From Parerythrobacter_A sp963838735 (lineage in GTDB: Bacteria; Pseudomonadota; Alphaproteobacteria; Sphingomonadales; Sphingomonadaceae): a stretch of DNA of 64,000 bases. Both the position numbers and the translations under genes were made by a program. Below the pieces are notes generated by a model. That model searched no databases. It saw only the letters and a list, made by a program, of their open reading frames with translations, and was not told the DNA's origin. The stretch lies in the NCBI GenBank assembly GCA_963838735.1, contig CAWISG010000003.1, positions 434,001 through 498,000 on the forward strand. Reading direction: 5' to 3'. Shown piece after piece: positions 18,172 to 27,688 of the stretch (its first letter is position 1; the number at the start of each line of letters is the position of its first letter).

Positions 18172-19554
18172 CTACTCCGTCTTATTCGCGCGACGTTCGC
18201 CTATACCCAACAGCTTCAGCTTGCGATGGAGTGCCGATCGTTCCATTCCGATGAAGCTCGCGGTCTTCGAAATGTTACCCGAAAACCGGCGGATCTGGAT
18301 GCCCAGATACTCGCGTTCGAAGCTTTCGCGCGCCTCGCGCAGCGGCACACCCATCATCGCGGTTAGCCCCCCGCCCCCGCCCAACCTGCCGCCGGTCACT
18401 TCGCTTGGCAGCACATCGGTGTCGATAGTGGCCATTTCTTCGCGCGGGGTAAGGATGACGGTCCGTTCCACCACATTGCGCAACTGCCGCACATTGCCGG
18501 GCCATTCATAGGCCTGAAGCGCCGCCATCGCCTGCGTGTCGATTTCGGGCGCAGGTACGCCCTGCTCCGCCGCGTAGCGAGTGAAGAAATGCTCGGCCAG
18601 ATCGGGTATGTCGTCACGCCGTTCCGCCAGCGATGGCACTGCAACGGGCACCACATTAAGGCGATAGAACAGGTCTTCGCGAAATCGTTTGGCCTCCATT
18701 TCCTGTTGCAAATCGCGCGCCGTCGAAGACACCACGCGCACATCCACGCCGATTTGGCGACTGCCGCCGACCCGCACAAAACTCTGGTCCGTCAGCACCC
18801 GGAGGATGCGCGCCTGCGTCGAAAGCGGCATGTCGGCCACTTCGTCGAGATAAAGCGTGCCGCCATCGGCCACTTCCAGCAAGCCTTGCCGCACCAGCTT
18901 GCCGTTCGCTTCTTCACCGAAGAGCTCGCGTTCGAACCGTTCCGGCGTGATCCGTGCCGAATTCACAATGACGAACGCGCTATCGGCACGCGGGCTCCAT
19001 GTATGCAGCAGCCGGGCGGCTACTTCCTTGCCCGCCCCCGCCGGACCGGAGATCATTACCCGGCTGCCCGTTCCCGCAACCCGTTTCAGCGTTGCGCGAA
19101 CCTGGTTGATGGCAGCGGAATTGCCGTTGAATTCCTCACCTTGCGAAAAGCCCTGTCGCAAACGCGAATTCTCGCGCCGCAAACGCTCCGTTTCGGTGGC
19201 GCGCGCCACCAGCATGAGCAACCGCTCCGCTTCGAACGGTTTTTCGATAAAATCGACGGCACCCCGACTGACGGCGGACACGGCCGTATCGATATTGCCG
19301 TGTCCGGAAAATATGATGACGGGCAGCGACGGTTCACGCTGCTTGATCGCGTCCAGCACCTCCAGTCCGTCCATCGGGCTGCCGTGCAGCCACACGTCGA
19401 GCAGCACCAGGCTGGGCCGCCGTTCGTCGATGGCTTTCAAGGCGCTGTCGCTGTCCCCCGCAGTACGGCTGGCATAACCTTCATCGGACAAGACGCCCGA
19501 TACCAGCTCGCGAATGTCGCGTTCGTCATCGACGACGAGGATGTCTAGCGCCAT
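18172..19554 (-). CDS. ntrX: Nitrogen/redox-type response regulator NtrX
   Basis: Partner of NtrY. It has a receiver domain (LVVDDERDIRELV, phospho-acceptor Asp53 in LLDVWLHG, Lys in EKPFEAERLL). A central AAA+ domain has Walker A written GPAGAGKE and Walker B LYLDEVADMP. The C-terminal Fis-type HTH is FSGNISKTASFIGMERSALHRKL. The GAFTGA loop that contacts sigma-54 is missing: the sequence passes from FGEEANGKLVRQG to LLEVADGG. It is therefore unlikely to activate sigma-54 in the classic way. ATG 19554 gives MALDILVVDDE. It lies 22 nt after ntrY. Confidence 0.93.
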   Translation of the reverse strand: MALDILVVDDERDIRELVSGVLSDEGYASRTAGDSDSALKAIDERRPSLVLLDVWLHGSPMDGLEVLDAIKQREPSLPVIIFSGHGNIDTAVSAVSRGAVDFIEKPFEAERLLMLVARATETERLRRENSRLRQGFSQGEEFNGNSAAINQVRATLKRVAGTGSRVMISGPAGAGKEVAARLLHTWSPRADSAFVIVNSARITPERFERELFGEEANGKLVRQGLLEVADGGTLYLDEVADMPLSTQARILRVLTDQSFVRVGGSRQIGVDVRVVSSTARDLQQEMEAKRFREDLFYRLNVVPVAVPSLAERRDDIPDLAEHFFTRYAAEQGVPAPEIDTQAMAALQAYEWPGNVRQLRNVVERTVILTPREEMATIDTDVLPSEVTGGRLGGGGGLTAMMGVPLREARESFEREYLGIQIRRFSGNISKTASFIGMERSALHRKLKLLGIGERRANKTE

Positions 19555-19576
19555 TGCGTTGCTCCTGATTGCTGGG

Positions 19577-21796
19577 TCATGGGGTATCGGTGTCGGATGG
19601 CACGGGGGCGCGGGCGAACACCAACGTAACGCGCGTGCCGCCGCCGGACGTCGTCGCAAAGGTCATCCCGCCGCCATGTTCCTCCACGATCTTGTTGACG
19701 ATTGCGAGGCCCAGCCCGGTGCCTTTCTCGCGCGTGGTGACATAAGGTTCGGTAATCCGCGCGCCATCCTGCGGCAAGCCGACCCCGTTATCCTCCACGT
19801 GCACACACACTTCGTCGGCGTGTTTCTCAAGGCGTACAGCGATACGGGCGCGATAATCGGGTTCCGCCGATGCCTGTTTCATTTCTACCGCTTCGACGGC
19901 GTTCTTCAGGACATTGGTCAGTGCCTGGCCGACCTGGTGACGGTCGCAGCTGATCTGGTCCGGCCCTTCCCCTTCGACGGACAAGTCGAACCTGACTTCG
20001 CTATGCGCGACTTCCTGCAGGAACAGCGCCTGACGCACCAATTCATGCGCGTTCTCGATGCGGAATTGCGGTTTGGGCAGGCGCGCGAAGGAGGAGAACT
20101 CGTCCACCATCTTGCGCAAGTCGCCGACCTGCCGAATGATCGTATTGGTCAGATCGTCGAACAATTCGCCATCAACATCGATTGCCTTGCGATAGCGGCG
20201 TTTCAGCCGTTCGGTCGCCAGCTGGATCGGGGTCAGCGGGTTCTTGATTTCGTGCGCGATGCGCTGCGCCACGTCCGACCAGGCGGCCTGTCGCTGGTCA
20301 AGCAGCTGGCGCGTTATATCCTCGAATGTGAGGACCTTGCCGGTGCCTGTCGCGGTGATTTTCACCGCCAGCGTCAGCAGTTCACCGGCGCGGTTGTGCG
20401 ACACGATGCCGCTGTCCAGCCCGGCATCTATCAACGCGGCGAATTGCGGTGCAAGCGTTTCGATATCTGTCGGTCCGGCAGTGTTATCCGGCCCGGTATG
20501 CAGCAGCGCCTGCGCCGCGCCGTTCATCAGCAGCACTTTGCCGTCCGCATCGAGCGAGATGATCCCGGCAGAGATTGACTCCAGCAGCGCCTCCATGAAC
20601 GCCCGACGTTGGGAAAGTTGCGCATTGGCACCGACCAGTGCGTCGGTTTGCTTCTCGATCTGCGCGGTCATACGGTTGAACGCGCGGTTAAGCAGGCCGA
20701 TCTCATCCGCGCCGGTGCGCCCTTCGACGCGCAGGGCGAAGTTGCCAGCCCCGACCTGCCGCGCCGCGCCGACCAGATCGGTCAGTGGCTCCACCTGCCG
20801 GTCCGCAAACCGCAGCGCAAACCACACGGCAACCCCGACCAGGGCTAGCGAAGCAAGATATAGTGCGAGATTGAACCGCAACTGCAAGGCGCGCGCGCGG
20901 GTTTGCAGGACCGTAAAGCCTTCGCTGATCGCCTGCGCGCGTTGCCAGGATTTGAACCCGCGCTCTTCCAGATTTCGGACGGTATAAAGGAACAGGCCGG
21001 TGCTGCTGTCCACGGTCGCCACCGCTTCGATACGCGAGTCCGTTGCCTCCATCACCGCACGCTCGCCATCCCGCAGACGGCGCACGCCTGCCGTACCGAA
21101 GACGCCGGGTTTGCTTGCCTCGGTAATGTCGTAGGTTGCCACGGTGCGCAACGAACCGTCATCTACTCGTTGCAGAATCGCCGCCTCGTTAATGTCGCGC
21201 CCGTCCATTTGGAAACTGACGAATTCCACAAAACTTGGGTCGGTCAATTCGGTGCGCTGCCCGCTTTCAAAATAGAAGCGCAGATCGCCGGCCATCGTGA
21301 CGGTTTCGTTCGTCACTTCCACCTGGTTCTCGACATAATATTCGCGTGCCATTTCATTCGCCGCTTGCATCAAACCACGCGAATTTGCGGAGAACCAGAA
21401 ATCGACCCCGGACTGGAACAGAAACGCCGCAAAGCCAGCGACCAGCAATGTTGGCAAGGCAGCGACCATCGAAAAGAAGAATACGAGCCGAACATGTAAT
21501 CGCGCCGTACTGCCCGCTGCGCGCCGCATTGCCATTCTGCGGCCTGCCAGGACAATCAGTCCCAACGACGGAATGAGCGTGCCGATCAACAGCGTGGCGA
21601 CTTGGGTTGAGGGCAGCAGCTGTCCGCCAGGCGGCGCGTTCGTGAACGTGAACCAGGTCAGCGTGACCATCCCGATAAAGGCCAGCACGGCCAGCACTTC
21701 GAGCAGGCCGATGATATTTGCACGGCGCGCTGCGGCGGCAAAGCGGCGGCGCCAACGCGGGGTGGATCGGTGCAGGGATGGTGCAGCGGACGTCAT
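19577..21796 (-). CDS. ntrY: Sensor histidine kinase NtrY
   Basis: A membrane sensor kinase of 739 residues. N-terminal hydrophobic helices (about residues 25-120: IIGLLEVLAVLAFIGMVTL, LIGTLIPSLGLIVLAG, LVFFFSMVAALPTLLVAGF) are followed by a periplasmic region and another helix (LALYLASLALVGVAVWFAL). Then come HAMP, PAS, a HisKA domain with phospho-acceptor His in RIAHEIKNPLTPIQLATERL, and a HATPase with GVGLPQDGARI and GTGLGLAIV. The start is ATG 21796; a longer form from 21826 is possible. It pairs with NtrX downstream and is part of the ntrBC-ntrYX array. Confidence 0.94.
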   Translation of the reverse strand: MTSAAPSLHRSTPRWRRRFAAAARRANIIGLLEVLAVLAFIGMVTLTWFTFTNAPPGGQLLPSTQVATLLIGTLIPSLGLIVLAGRRMAMRRAAGSTARLHVRLVFFFSMVAALPTLLVAGFAAFLFQSGVDFWFSANSRGLMQAANEMAREYYVENQVEVTNETVTMAGDLRFYFESGQRTELTDPSFVEFVSFQMDGRDINEAAILQRVDDGSLRTVATYDITEASKPGVFGTAGVRRLRDGERAVMEATDSRIEAVATVDSSTGLFLYTVRNLEERGFKSWQRAQAISEGFTVLQTRARALQLRFNLALYLASLALVGVAVWFALRFADRQVEPLTDLVGAARQVGAGNFALRVEGRTGADEIGLLNRAFNRMTAQIEKQTDALVGANAQLSQRRAFMEALLESISAGIISLDADGKVLLMNGAAQALLHTGPDNTAGPTDIETLAPQFAALIDAGLDSGIVSHNRAGELLTLAVKITATGTGKVLTFEDITRQLLDQRQAAWSDVAQRIAHEIKNPLTPIQLATERLKRRYRKAIDVDGELFDDLTNTIIRQVGDLRKMVDEFSSFARLPKPQFRIENAHELVRQALFLQEVAHSEVRFDLSVEGEGPDQISCDRHQVGQALTNVLKNAVEAVEMKQASAEPDYRARIAVRLEKHADEVCVHVEDNGVGLPQDGARITEPYVTTREKGTGLGLAIVNKIVEEHGGGMTFATTSGGGTRVTLVFARAPVPSDTDTP

Positions 21797-21890
21797 CGTT
21801 GCCGCGTTACAACAACGGTGTTGCATAAATGCAAGCCCCGTGGCGTCGAACCGTTGGCAACGCGCGACCGAAATTGGCGCGCGCTGGCCG

Positions 21891-23291
21891 CTAGCGTGGC
21901 CTGATTTCCAGTTCGCGCAGTTTCTTGTGCAGCGTGTTGCGATTGATGCCGAGCAGCGCGGCAGCTTTCAATTGATTGCCGTCAGTTTGCGCCAGCGCCC
22001 ATTCCAGCAGTGGGCGTTCTGCAGTGTCGACGAAGGCGCGATATACTGTGCCGGGGGCGGGATGCGCGTCGTCGATCCAGCTGACAAAAGCCGCGCCTAT
22101 CGCGTCCGGCGTCGCACTGGCACCAGCCATTGCAGGCGTATCGAGGATTGAGTCGACCGCAACACCATCAATCAGATCGTCGCGCGACATCACCGCGAGC
22201 CGGAACACGGCATTGCGCAATTCGCGGACATTGCCGGGCCATGCCAGGGCGGAAAGTTTCTCTACAGCGCAATCCGACAGCGCACGTCGCGGCAGACCTT
22301 CCTGGGCAGCGAGGTCGAGAAAATGCAGGGCGAGCGGTGCGATATCCTCGCGCCTTTCGCGCAGGGGCGGCATAGTTATCGGCACCACATTGAGGCGATA
22401 GAACAGGTCTTCGCGGAAAGTGCCGTTGGCTATCATCGGCGCGAGGTCGCGGTTGGTCGCAGCAATGATACGCACGTCGATGGCGATCTCGCGCCGCCCG
22501 CCAACGCGCCGAATCCGCCCGGATTGCAGTGCGCGCAGCAACCGTGTCTGTGCTTCTATAGGCATGTCGCCGATCTCGTCGAGGAACAGCGTACCGCCAT
22601 TTGCCTGTTCGAACTTGCCGATGGCCTGCGAAATGGCACCGGTGAACGCGCCGCGCTCGTGCCCGAACAGTTCGCTTTCGATGAGGTCCGCCGGAATTGC
22701 CGCTGCATTGACCGCGACGAACGGGCCGGTCTTGCGCGACCCCAATTGGTGGATGGCCTCGGCCACCAGCTCCTTGCCCGTGCCGCTTTCGCCCAGCACC
22801 AGCACCGTCAGATCGTTGCGCAGTACGCGGGTGATCATGCGGTAGACCACCTGCATCGCCCGGCTGCGGCCGACCAGCGGCAGGCCGTCTTCGGCCGCAT
22901 CGTCCCGTTTGGCACTGCCCCCGTCGCGGTGTTCCGGATTGCGCCCCGCGGCCTGCCGCACCGCGCGCAGCAGTTCATCCAGGTCGAACGGTTTGGGGAA
23001 ATATTCGAACGCCCCCGCCTTCGTCGCACGTACGGCGGTATCGAGCGTGTTTTGCGCCGACAAAACGATGACCGGCATACCCTCGGGTGCGTCGCCAAGC
23101 GAGTCGATCCCGTCATCGTCCCCCAACAGCACATCGGTTAGCATCGCCGCAAAAGTGCCTTGTGCAAGGCAGGCATCGCGCGCTGCGACGCTTTCGGCGT
23201 GAGCGACGGCGTAGCCCTCTGCCTCCAGTGCCGACCGCACGACGGTGGCAATGGCCTGGTCATCCTCGACCAGCAGAATGCGCTCAGCCAT
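21891..23291 (-). CDS. ntrC: Nitrogen regulation response regulator NtrC
   Basis: A sigma-54-dependent activator of nitrogen-assimilation genes, phosphorylated by NtrB. It has a receiver domain with Asp53 in LTDVLLG, and AAA+ with Walker A GESGTGKE. An intact GAFTGA loop (HERGAFTGAISQA) and Walker B LFLDEIGDMP follow. The C-terminal Fis-type HTH is DGNQLKAAALLGINRNTLHKKL. It has 466 residues. ATG 23291 overlaps the ntrB end by 8 nt. The contrast with NtrX, which lacks GAFTGA, is clear. Confidence 0.95.
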   Translation of the reverse strand: MAERILLVEDDQAIATVVRSALEAEGYAVAHAESVAARDACLAQGTFAAMLTDVLLGDDDGIDSLGDAPEGMPVIVLSAQNTLDTAVRATKAGAFEYFPKPFDLDELLRAVRQAAGRNPEHRDGGSAKRDDAAEDGLPLVGRSRAMQVVYRMITRVLRNDLTVLVLGESGTGKELVAEAIHQLGSRKTGPFVAVNAAAIPADLIESELFGHERGAFTGAISQAIGKFEQANGGTLFLDEIGDMPIEAQTRLLRALQSGRIRRVGGRREIAIDVRIIAATNRDLAPMIANGTFREDLFYRLNVVPITMPPLRERREDIAPLALHFLDLAAQEGLPRRALSDCAVEKLSALAWPGNVRELRNAVFRLAVMSRDDLIDGVAVDSILDTPAMAGASATPDAIGAAFVSWIDDAHPAPGTVYRAFVDTAERPLLEWALAQTDGNQLKAAALLGINRNTLHKKLRELEIRPR

Positions 23292-24396
23292 CTTGTATGC
23301 TCCCCTCGTTCGCACCGGCGATGGCCAGGTGGACCGTAAACACGGTGCGACCTTCGCGCGCATCGCGGCGGTGGCGGACACGGCCGCCCATGTCGGCGAC
23401 CAACTTCTTGACCAGCGGCAGCCCCAGCCCCTGACCGCTGCGCTTGGAGGTGACGAACGGCTCGAAAATATGCGGCTCCAGCGCAGCGTCGACGCCTGCG
23501 CCGTTGTCGGCGATAGCGATCTCTATCGGCAGGCGCACTGGTGATCCTGCGCGCGGGATCGTCGCCGCAAGCCCGCTGACGAAGCGGGTGCGGACGGACA
23601 CCAGTGGGTCGTTTTGATTGCCGCACGCATCCACCGCATTGGACAGCAGATTGATGACCACCTGCTCCAGTTGATCGGCGTTGCCCGCGACATCGGGTAA
23701 CGAAGGATCGAAGGATTCTTCGAATGTGACAGTCCCGGCGGTGCCGACCCGCACCACTGCCATCGCCTTGCGGATGGTGCCGTGCAGATTGACCGGGCCG
23801 TTTTCCGGATGTGTCGCACTACCCAGCGCCTGCATCCGGTCGACCAGCCTCGCAATCCGGTCGACTTCGGCGGACATTACATCGGTCAGCTGCCGGTCGG
23901 CTTTGTCCAGCTTGCGCGCTACCAGCTGCGCCGCGCCGCGTATCGCCGCCAAAGGGTTCTTGATTTCGTGCGCCAGAACGGCGGGCGCCTTTAGCGAAGC
24001 ATCGGTTTTGGACGCATACGCCATGTCGGTCTGCGCCGCTTCCGATACGGTGACCACGCGCCAGGCCACGTCACCTGCCAGCGGGCTGGACGTCAGGTTC
24101 ACGCGCCGCATCTCGTCCGCCACCTGCATTGCAAGACCGCGCGCAATCAGGGGCGCATTGTCGACGCGCAGGCGGTCGAACAACGCAGCATCGTCGATGT
24201 GCAGGCATTGGTCGAGCGACTGCCCGCACAGCCGTCGCGCGCCCGCGCCCAACAGGTTCTCCGCCGCCGGATTGACCTCGCGCACGACGAAGCCGGGATC
24301 GACCACCAGCAGGGCAAAAAGCAGCGAGGCGATCTGTGTTCTTGCATCGGGAAGTTCGGCGGGCGACGCTTCGGGCGGCGCGCAGGCGGTCGTCAT
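23284..24396 (-). CDS. ntrB: Nitrogen regulation sensor kinase NtrB
   Basis: A soluble histidine kinase/phosphatase for NtrC. It has an N-terminal PAS domain (FALLVVDPGFVVREVNPAAENLLG), HisKA with phospho-acceptor His in VLAHEIKNPLAAIRGAAQL, and HATPase motifs NLLSNAVDA, DNGAGVDA and GQGLGLPLV. It has no transmembrane segments. ATG 24396 overlaps the dusB stop by 4 nt and ntrC by 8 nt, so dusB-ntrB-ntrC form a coupled unit, the classical nifR3-ntrB-ntrC order. Confidence 0.95.
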   Translation of the reverse strand: MTTACAPPEASPAELPDARTQIASLLFALLVVDPGFVVREVNPAAENLLGAGARRLCGQSLDQCLHIDDAALFDRLRVDNAPLIARGLAMQVADEMRRVNLTSSPLAGDVAWRVVTVSEAAQTDMAYASKTDASLKAPAVLAHEIKNPLAAIRGAAQLVARKLDKADRQLTDVMSAEVDRIARLVDRMQALGSATHPENGPVNLHGTIRKAMAVVRVGTAGTVTFEESFDPSLPDVAGNADQLEQVVINLLSNAVDACGNQNDPLVSVRTRFVSGLAATIPRAGSPVRLPIEIAIADNGAGVDAALEPHIFEPFVTSKRSGQGLGLPLVKKLVADMGGRVRHRRDAREGRTVFTVHLAIAGANEGSIQDG

Positions 24397-25406
24397 GCGG
24401 CCTGCTCGTGCACGAAGGGTGCGTAGAACCGCTCGATTTCGCCCAGGACTTGCCGCGCATCGTCGATGAAATTGGCGCGATTGCGGAACTCCGCCGAACC
24501 GTGCATCCCTTTCGTGTACCATCCGATATGCTTGCGCGCGACCTTAACGCCGACATCCGCGCCATACAGGTCGAGCATGCCGTTATAGTGTTCGACCAGC
24601 ACATCGTATTGCTCGCCAAAGGACGGCGAGGCAAGCTGTTCGCCGGTGCGCAGCCAGTACATTACCTGCCCCAGCAGCCACGGCTTTCCGTAAGCGCCAC
24701 GCCCGATCATCACGCCGTTGGCGCCCGATTGTTCGAGCGCATCGGCGGCATCGGAAATCGTGCAGATATCGCCATTGGCAATCACCGGAATGTCCACCGC
24801 GTCACAAACGGTTCGGATGAACTGCCAGTCCGCGCGGCCCTTGTACATCTGGTTGCGCGTACGCCCGTGGACGGTGATCATTTTCACGCCAAGATCCTCG
24901 GCAATATGCGCGAGCTCCGGCGCGTTGAGGCTGGCATGGTCCCACCCCATCCGCATCTTGACCGTCACCGGCACGGACACCGCCTTCACCGTGGCTTCCA
25001 TCAGCTTCGCCGCCAGCGGCACTTCGCGCATCAGGGCCGACCCGGCCATGCCATTCGTCACCTTGCGCACCGGACAGCCAAAATTGATGTCGATGATGGC
25101 CGCGCCGCGATCCTCGTTCAGCTTGGCTGCGTCCGCCATGCTGTCGGGATCGCAGCCGACCAGCTGCATCGACACCGGCTCTTCGATGACATCCCACGCC
25201 ACCTTTTGCAGCGACTGCCGCGTTTCGCGGATCATTGCCTGGCTGGCCACCATCTCGGTGACGTTGAGGCCGGACCCGTAGCGGCGCACCAGCGTACGGA
25301 ACGGCATGTCCGTCACCCCTGTCATCGGCGCAAGCACGACCGGCTGCGGCACGACGACGGGACCGATCTTTATCGGAGCAAGCTTTGGTGGCGGAGGAAG
25401 CGTCAT
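24393..25406 (-). CDS. dusB: tRNA-dihydrouridine synthase (NifR3/DusB)
   Basis: Reduces uridine to dihydrouridine in tRNA D-loops using FMN. The TIM-barrel begins VVLAPMTGVTDMPFR. The catalytic Cys is in INFGCPVRKVTNGMAGSAL, and the later FMN-binding region has VHGRTRNQMYKG, VIANGDI and GVMIGRGAYG. It has 337 residues, a normal length. It starts 79 nt from the divergent ispDF gene and heads the dusB-ntrBC-ntrYX-hfq-hflX gene set on the minus strand. Confidence 0.95.
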   Translation of the reverse strand: MTLPPPPKLAPIKIGPVVVPQPVVLAPMTGVTDMPFRTLVRRYGSGLNVTEMVASQAMIRETRQSLQKVAWDVIEEPVSMQLVGCDPDSMADAAKLNEDRGAAIIDINFGCPVRKVTNGMAGSALMREVPLAAKLMEATVKAVSVPVTVKMRMGWDHASLNAPELAHIAEDLGVKMITVHGRTRNQMYKGRADWQFIRTVCDAVDIPVIANGDICTISDAADALEQSGANGVMIGRGAYGKPWLLGQVMYWLRTGEQLASPSFGEQYDVLVEHYNGMLDLYGADVGVKVARKHIGWYTKGMHGSAEFRNRANFIDDARQVLGEIERFYAPFVHEQAA

Positions 25407-25418
25407 GTCTGGTGCGGT

Positions 25419-25435
25419 TGCCTAATCTTTAGGCA
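25419..25435. promoter_or_regulatory. 7-bp inverted repeat in the dusB/ispDF divergent region
   Basis: TGCCTAA (25419-25425) and TTAGGCA (25429-25435) form a perfect inverted repeat with a 3-nt centre. It lies 13 nt upstream of the dusB ATG, within the 79-bp space shared with ispDF. It could be an operator or a 5'-leader hairpin for dusB. No specific regulator is recognised. Confidence 0.35.
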
Positions 25436-25485
25436 GCGAATACCGGTTTGCCTCCCGCTGCGCAAGGCGGTAGCGCACGCCCTGC

Positions 25486-26655
25486 ATGCACAGCGCCCCG
25501 CCCTACCCTGCCTTCCACGCCGTTGTCGTCGCAAGTGGTTCCGGCACGCGCGCAGCGCAGCAGGTCCCGAAACAGTTTGCCAAGTGGCGCGGCAGCCGTG
25601 TTTTGACTCACAGCATCGCCGCGCTGACCGATGCAGGGGCGGCGCATATCGTGGTCGTGGTGCCCAATCCCGGCGATCCGCTGGCGTTGGACAGCGTCCC
25701 CGACGGCGCTCCGGTTACGCTGGTCGAAGGTGGGGACACGCGGCAGGCATCGGTGCGTGCAGGGCTGGAGGCTCTTGCCTCGCAAACGCCCGAACGCGTG
25801 CTGATCCACGACGCCGCGCGGCCCGGTATACCGGCAAAGGTTATCTCGCGCCTGCTTGCTGCACTGGAAAACAGCGACGGCGCAATTCCAGTTCTTCGGG
25901 TTGCCGACAGTCTGATCGTCGCGGACGATGGTAGCATGGGCGAACCGGTCGACCGCGACACGATACGCCGTGTGCAAACGCCGCAGGCTTTCCACTTCGA
26001 TATCATCCTGAACGCACACCGCAGCTGGACAGGCCCCGTTACGGCAGGCGACGATGCACAAGTCGCCCGCGCGGCGGGTCATGCAATCATACTGGTGGAA
26101 GGGGACGAAGCTTTGAAAAAGCTTACCTACGCCGCCGACTTCGAGAGTGGGGAAAGCAGCACCATGCCGATGACGCGGATCGGGTCGGGTTACGATGTCC
26201 ATCGTCTTGCCGAGGGGGAGGCGCTGTGGCTGGGCGGTATCCGGATCGAACACACTCACGGTCTTGCTGGACACAGCGATGCCGACGTGGCGCTGCATGC
26301 AATTACCGATGCCGTGCTAGGCGCAATCGGCGCGGGCGATATCGGCGAACACTTCTCGCCATCGGACGCACGCTGGGCCGGTGTCTCCTCCGACCGGTTC
26401 CTGCGCCACGCCTGTGCGCTGGCGGACGAAACGGGCTATCAAACCGGCAATGTCGATGTCACGATTATCTGCGAAGCGCCCAAGATCGGCCCGCACCGCG
26501 ATGCCATGCGCACGAGCATTGCAAGCATCTTGGAAATTTCGGCAGATCGCGTTAGCGTGAAGGCCACCACGACCGAAGGATTGGGGCCGACCGGCAGACG
26601 CGAAGGTATCGCGGCGCAAGCGACGGCTCTGCTGATGAAGAAGGACCGACCATGA
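25486..26655 (+). CDS. ispDF: Bifunctional IspD/IspF (MEP isoprenoid pathway)
   Basis: A fusion of 2-C-methyl-D-erythritol 4-phosphate cytidylyltransferase (IspD, residues about 8-220) and MECDP synthase (IspF, about 228-385). IspD shows SGSGTRAAQQVPKQFAKWRG, HDAARP and RRVQTPQAFHF. IspF shows GSGYDVHRL, GHSDADVALHAITDAVLGA, the DIGEHF motif, and VSVKATTTEGLGPTGRREGI. Such fusions are common in alphaproteobacteria. It overlaps the next gene by 4 nt. Confidence 0.95.
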   Translation: MHSAPPYPAFHAVVVASGSGTRAAQQVPKQFAKWRGSRVLTHSIAALTDAGAAHIVVVVPNPGDPLALDSVPDGAPVTLVEGGDTRQASVRAGLEALASQTPERVLIHDAARPGIPAKVISRLLAALENSDGAIPVLRVADSLIVADDGSMGEPVDRDTIRRVQTPQAFHFDIILNAHRSWTGPVTAGDDAQVARAAGHAIILVEGDEALKKLTYAADFESGESSTMPMTRIGSGYDVHRLAEGEALWLGGIRIEHTHGLAGHSDADVALHAITDAVLGAIGAGDIGEHFSPSDARWAGVSSDRFLRHACALADETGYQTGNVDVTIICEAPKIGPHRDAMRTSIASILEISADRVSVKATTTEGLGPTGRREGIAAQATALLMKKDRP

Positions 26656-27191
26656 CACGCACCCGATCGATTAAGCTGGCCGCAGCTGCCGCAGCGTTGA
26701 GCACCGCCGCCCTGCCCACCGCTGTTTCCGCGCAGGAATGTGTCGCGCAATCCGATGTCGCGGATACGGTGGTCTTTGCCGTCCCGATTGCCGTGAAAAC
26801 TCTGCGCACGAAATGCGGCGAAACGCTGTCGTTGGGCGGTTTCCTGATGTCGGGGTCCGATACGATGGTCGCCGCATTCGAACAGGAGGGCACGGCGGCT
26901 TGGCCGGGGGCCTTGCGCTTGATTAGCACGTTTGCCGGCAAGGATGGCGGTGCCGATGCCATTGCCGAAAGCCTGGCCACGCTCGATGCGGAGAACGCCG
27001 GCAACCTTCTTGGCGCATTGCTGCCCGGAATGGTGTTAAAGGATTTCGACGTGAAGGATTGCGGCAAGATCGAGCGCGGGCTGGAACTCCTCGCACCGCT
27101 GCCACCGGAAAACCTGGGCGGCATCGCAGCATTCATCGCTGAAATGTCGAAAGTGAAAAATCCGAGCATTTGTCCTGACGACGCCGCGTGA
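26652..27191 (+). CDS. Secreted protein of unknown function (179 aa)
   Basis: It has a signal peptide (TRTRSIKLAAAAAALSTAALPTAVSAQ) and a mature region of about 150 residues with four Cys, two near the mature N terminus (QECVAQ, RTKCGE) and two near the end (KDCGK, SICPDD), compatible with disulfides. I do not recognise a domain. The central region reads as alpha-helical. It is coupled by 4-nt overlaps to ispDF upstream and the CinA-type gene downstream, so it is co-expressed with them, although nothing in its sequence suggests a role in either pathway. Confidence 0.75.
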   Translation: MTRTRSIKLAAAAAALSTAALPTAVSAQECVAQSDVADTVVFAVPIAVKTLRTKCGETLSLGGFLMSGSDTMVAAFEQEGTAAWPGALRLISTFAGKDGGADAIAESLATLDAENAGNLLGALLPGMVLKDFDVKDCGKIERGLELLAPLPPENLGGIAAFIAEMSKVKNPSICPDDAA

Positions 27192-27688
27192 GCGATTTTG
27201 TCCTGCCCGATGAGATCGTGTCGCTTGCGACGCGGGTCATCGAGGAAAACGCGGCTGTCCGGCGCAGGGTAACGCTGGCGGAAAGCTGCACCGGCGGTCT
27301 GGTGGCGGCGGCGTTGACCGAAGTGGCCGGATCGTCCGCCGTGATGGACCGCGGATTCGTGACCTATTCCAACGCGGCCAAGATGGAGCTGCTCGGCGTG
27401 GCCAGCGACATCATCGAAACCTTCGGTGCGGTGTCCATCGCCTGCGCCTGGGCGATGGCGCAGGGCGCGCTTGCCCGGTCCGACGCAGATGTCGCGGTGG
27501 CAGTCAGCGGGGTGGCCGGACCCGGTGGCGGCACCGCGTTGAAGCCGGTCGGGACGGTCGTTTTCGCGCGCGCGATCCGGGGCGAGGATGGCGGGCAGGA
27601 AGGCGATCTGCAGAACTTCGGCAACCTCGGTCGCGCAGGCATCAGGCGTCAGGCCAGCGTCGTCGCCCTGGAATTGCTGTTGCCGTAA
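27188..27688 (+). CDS. pncC: CinA C-terminal domain nicotinamide-nucleotide amidase
   Basis: Deamidates NMN to nicotinate mononucleotide in pyridine-nucleotide recycling, if it acts like PncC. It has the family signatures LAESCTGGLVAAALTEVAGSS, the YSNAAKMELLGV segment and VAVSGVAGPGGGTALKPVGTV. The 166 residues are a stand-alone CinA C-terminal domain without the N-terminal MoaB-like domain. The GTG start overlaps the previous stop. Its last 40 nt overlap the convergent COQ10/RatA gene. Confidence 0.9.
   Translation: MSDFVLPDEIVSLATRVIEENAAVRRRVTLAESCTGGLVAAALTEVAGSSAVMDRGFVTYSNAAKMELLGVASDIIETFGAVSIACAWAMAQGALARSDADVAVAVSGVAGPGGGTALKPVGTVVFARAIRGEDGGQEGDLQNFGNLGRAGIRRQASVVALELLLP

Noticed and set aside
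18589..19548. A 319-residue plus-strand open frame
   Set aside because: It is antisense to ntrX with no domain.
24336..25934. A 532-residue plus-strand open frame spanning dusB and the start of ispDF
   Set aside because: It crosses the dusB/ispDF promoter region and two well-supported genes; the translation is shadow-like.
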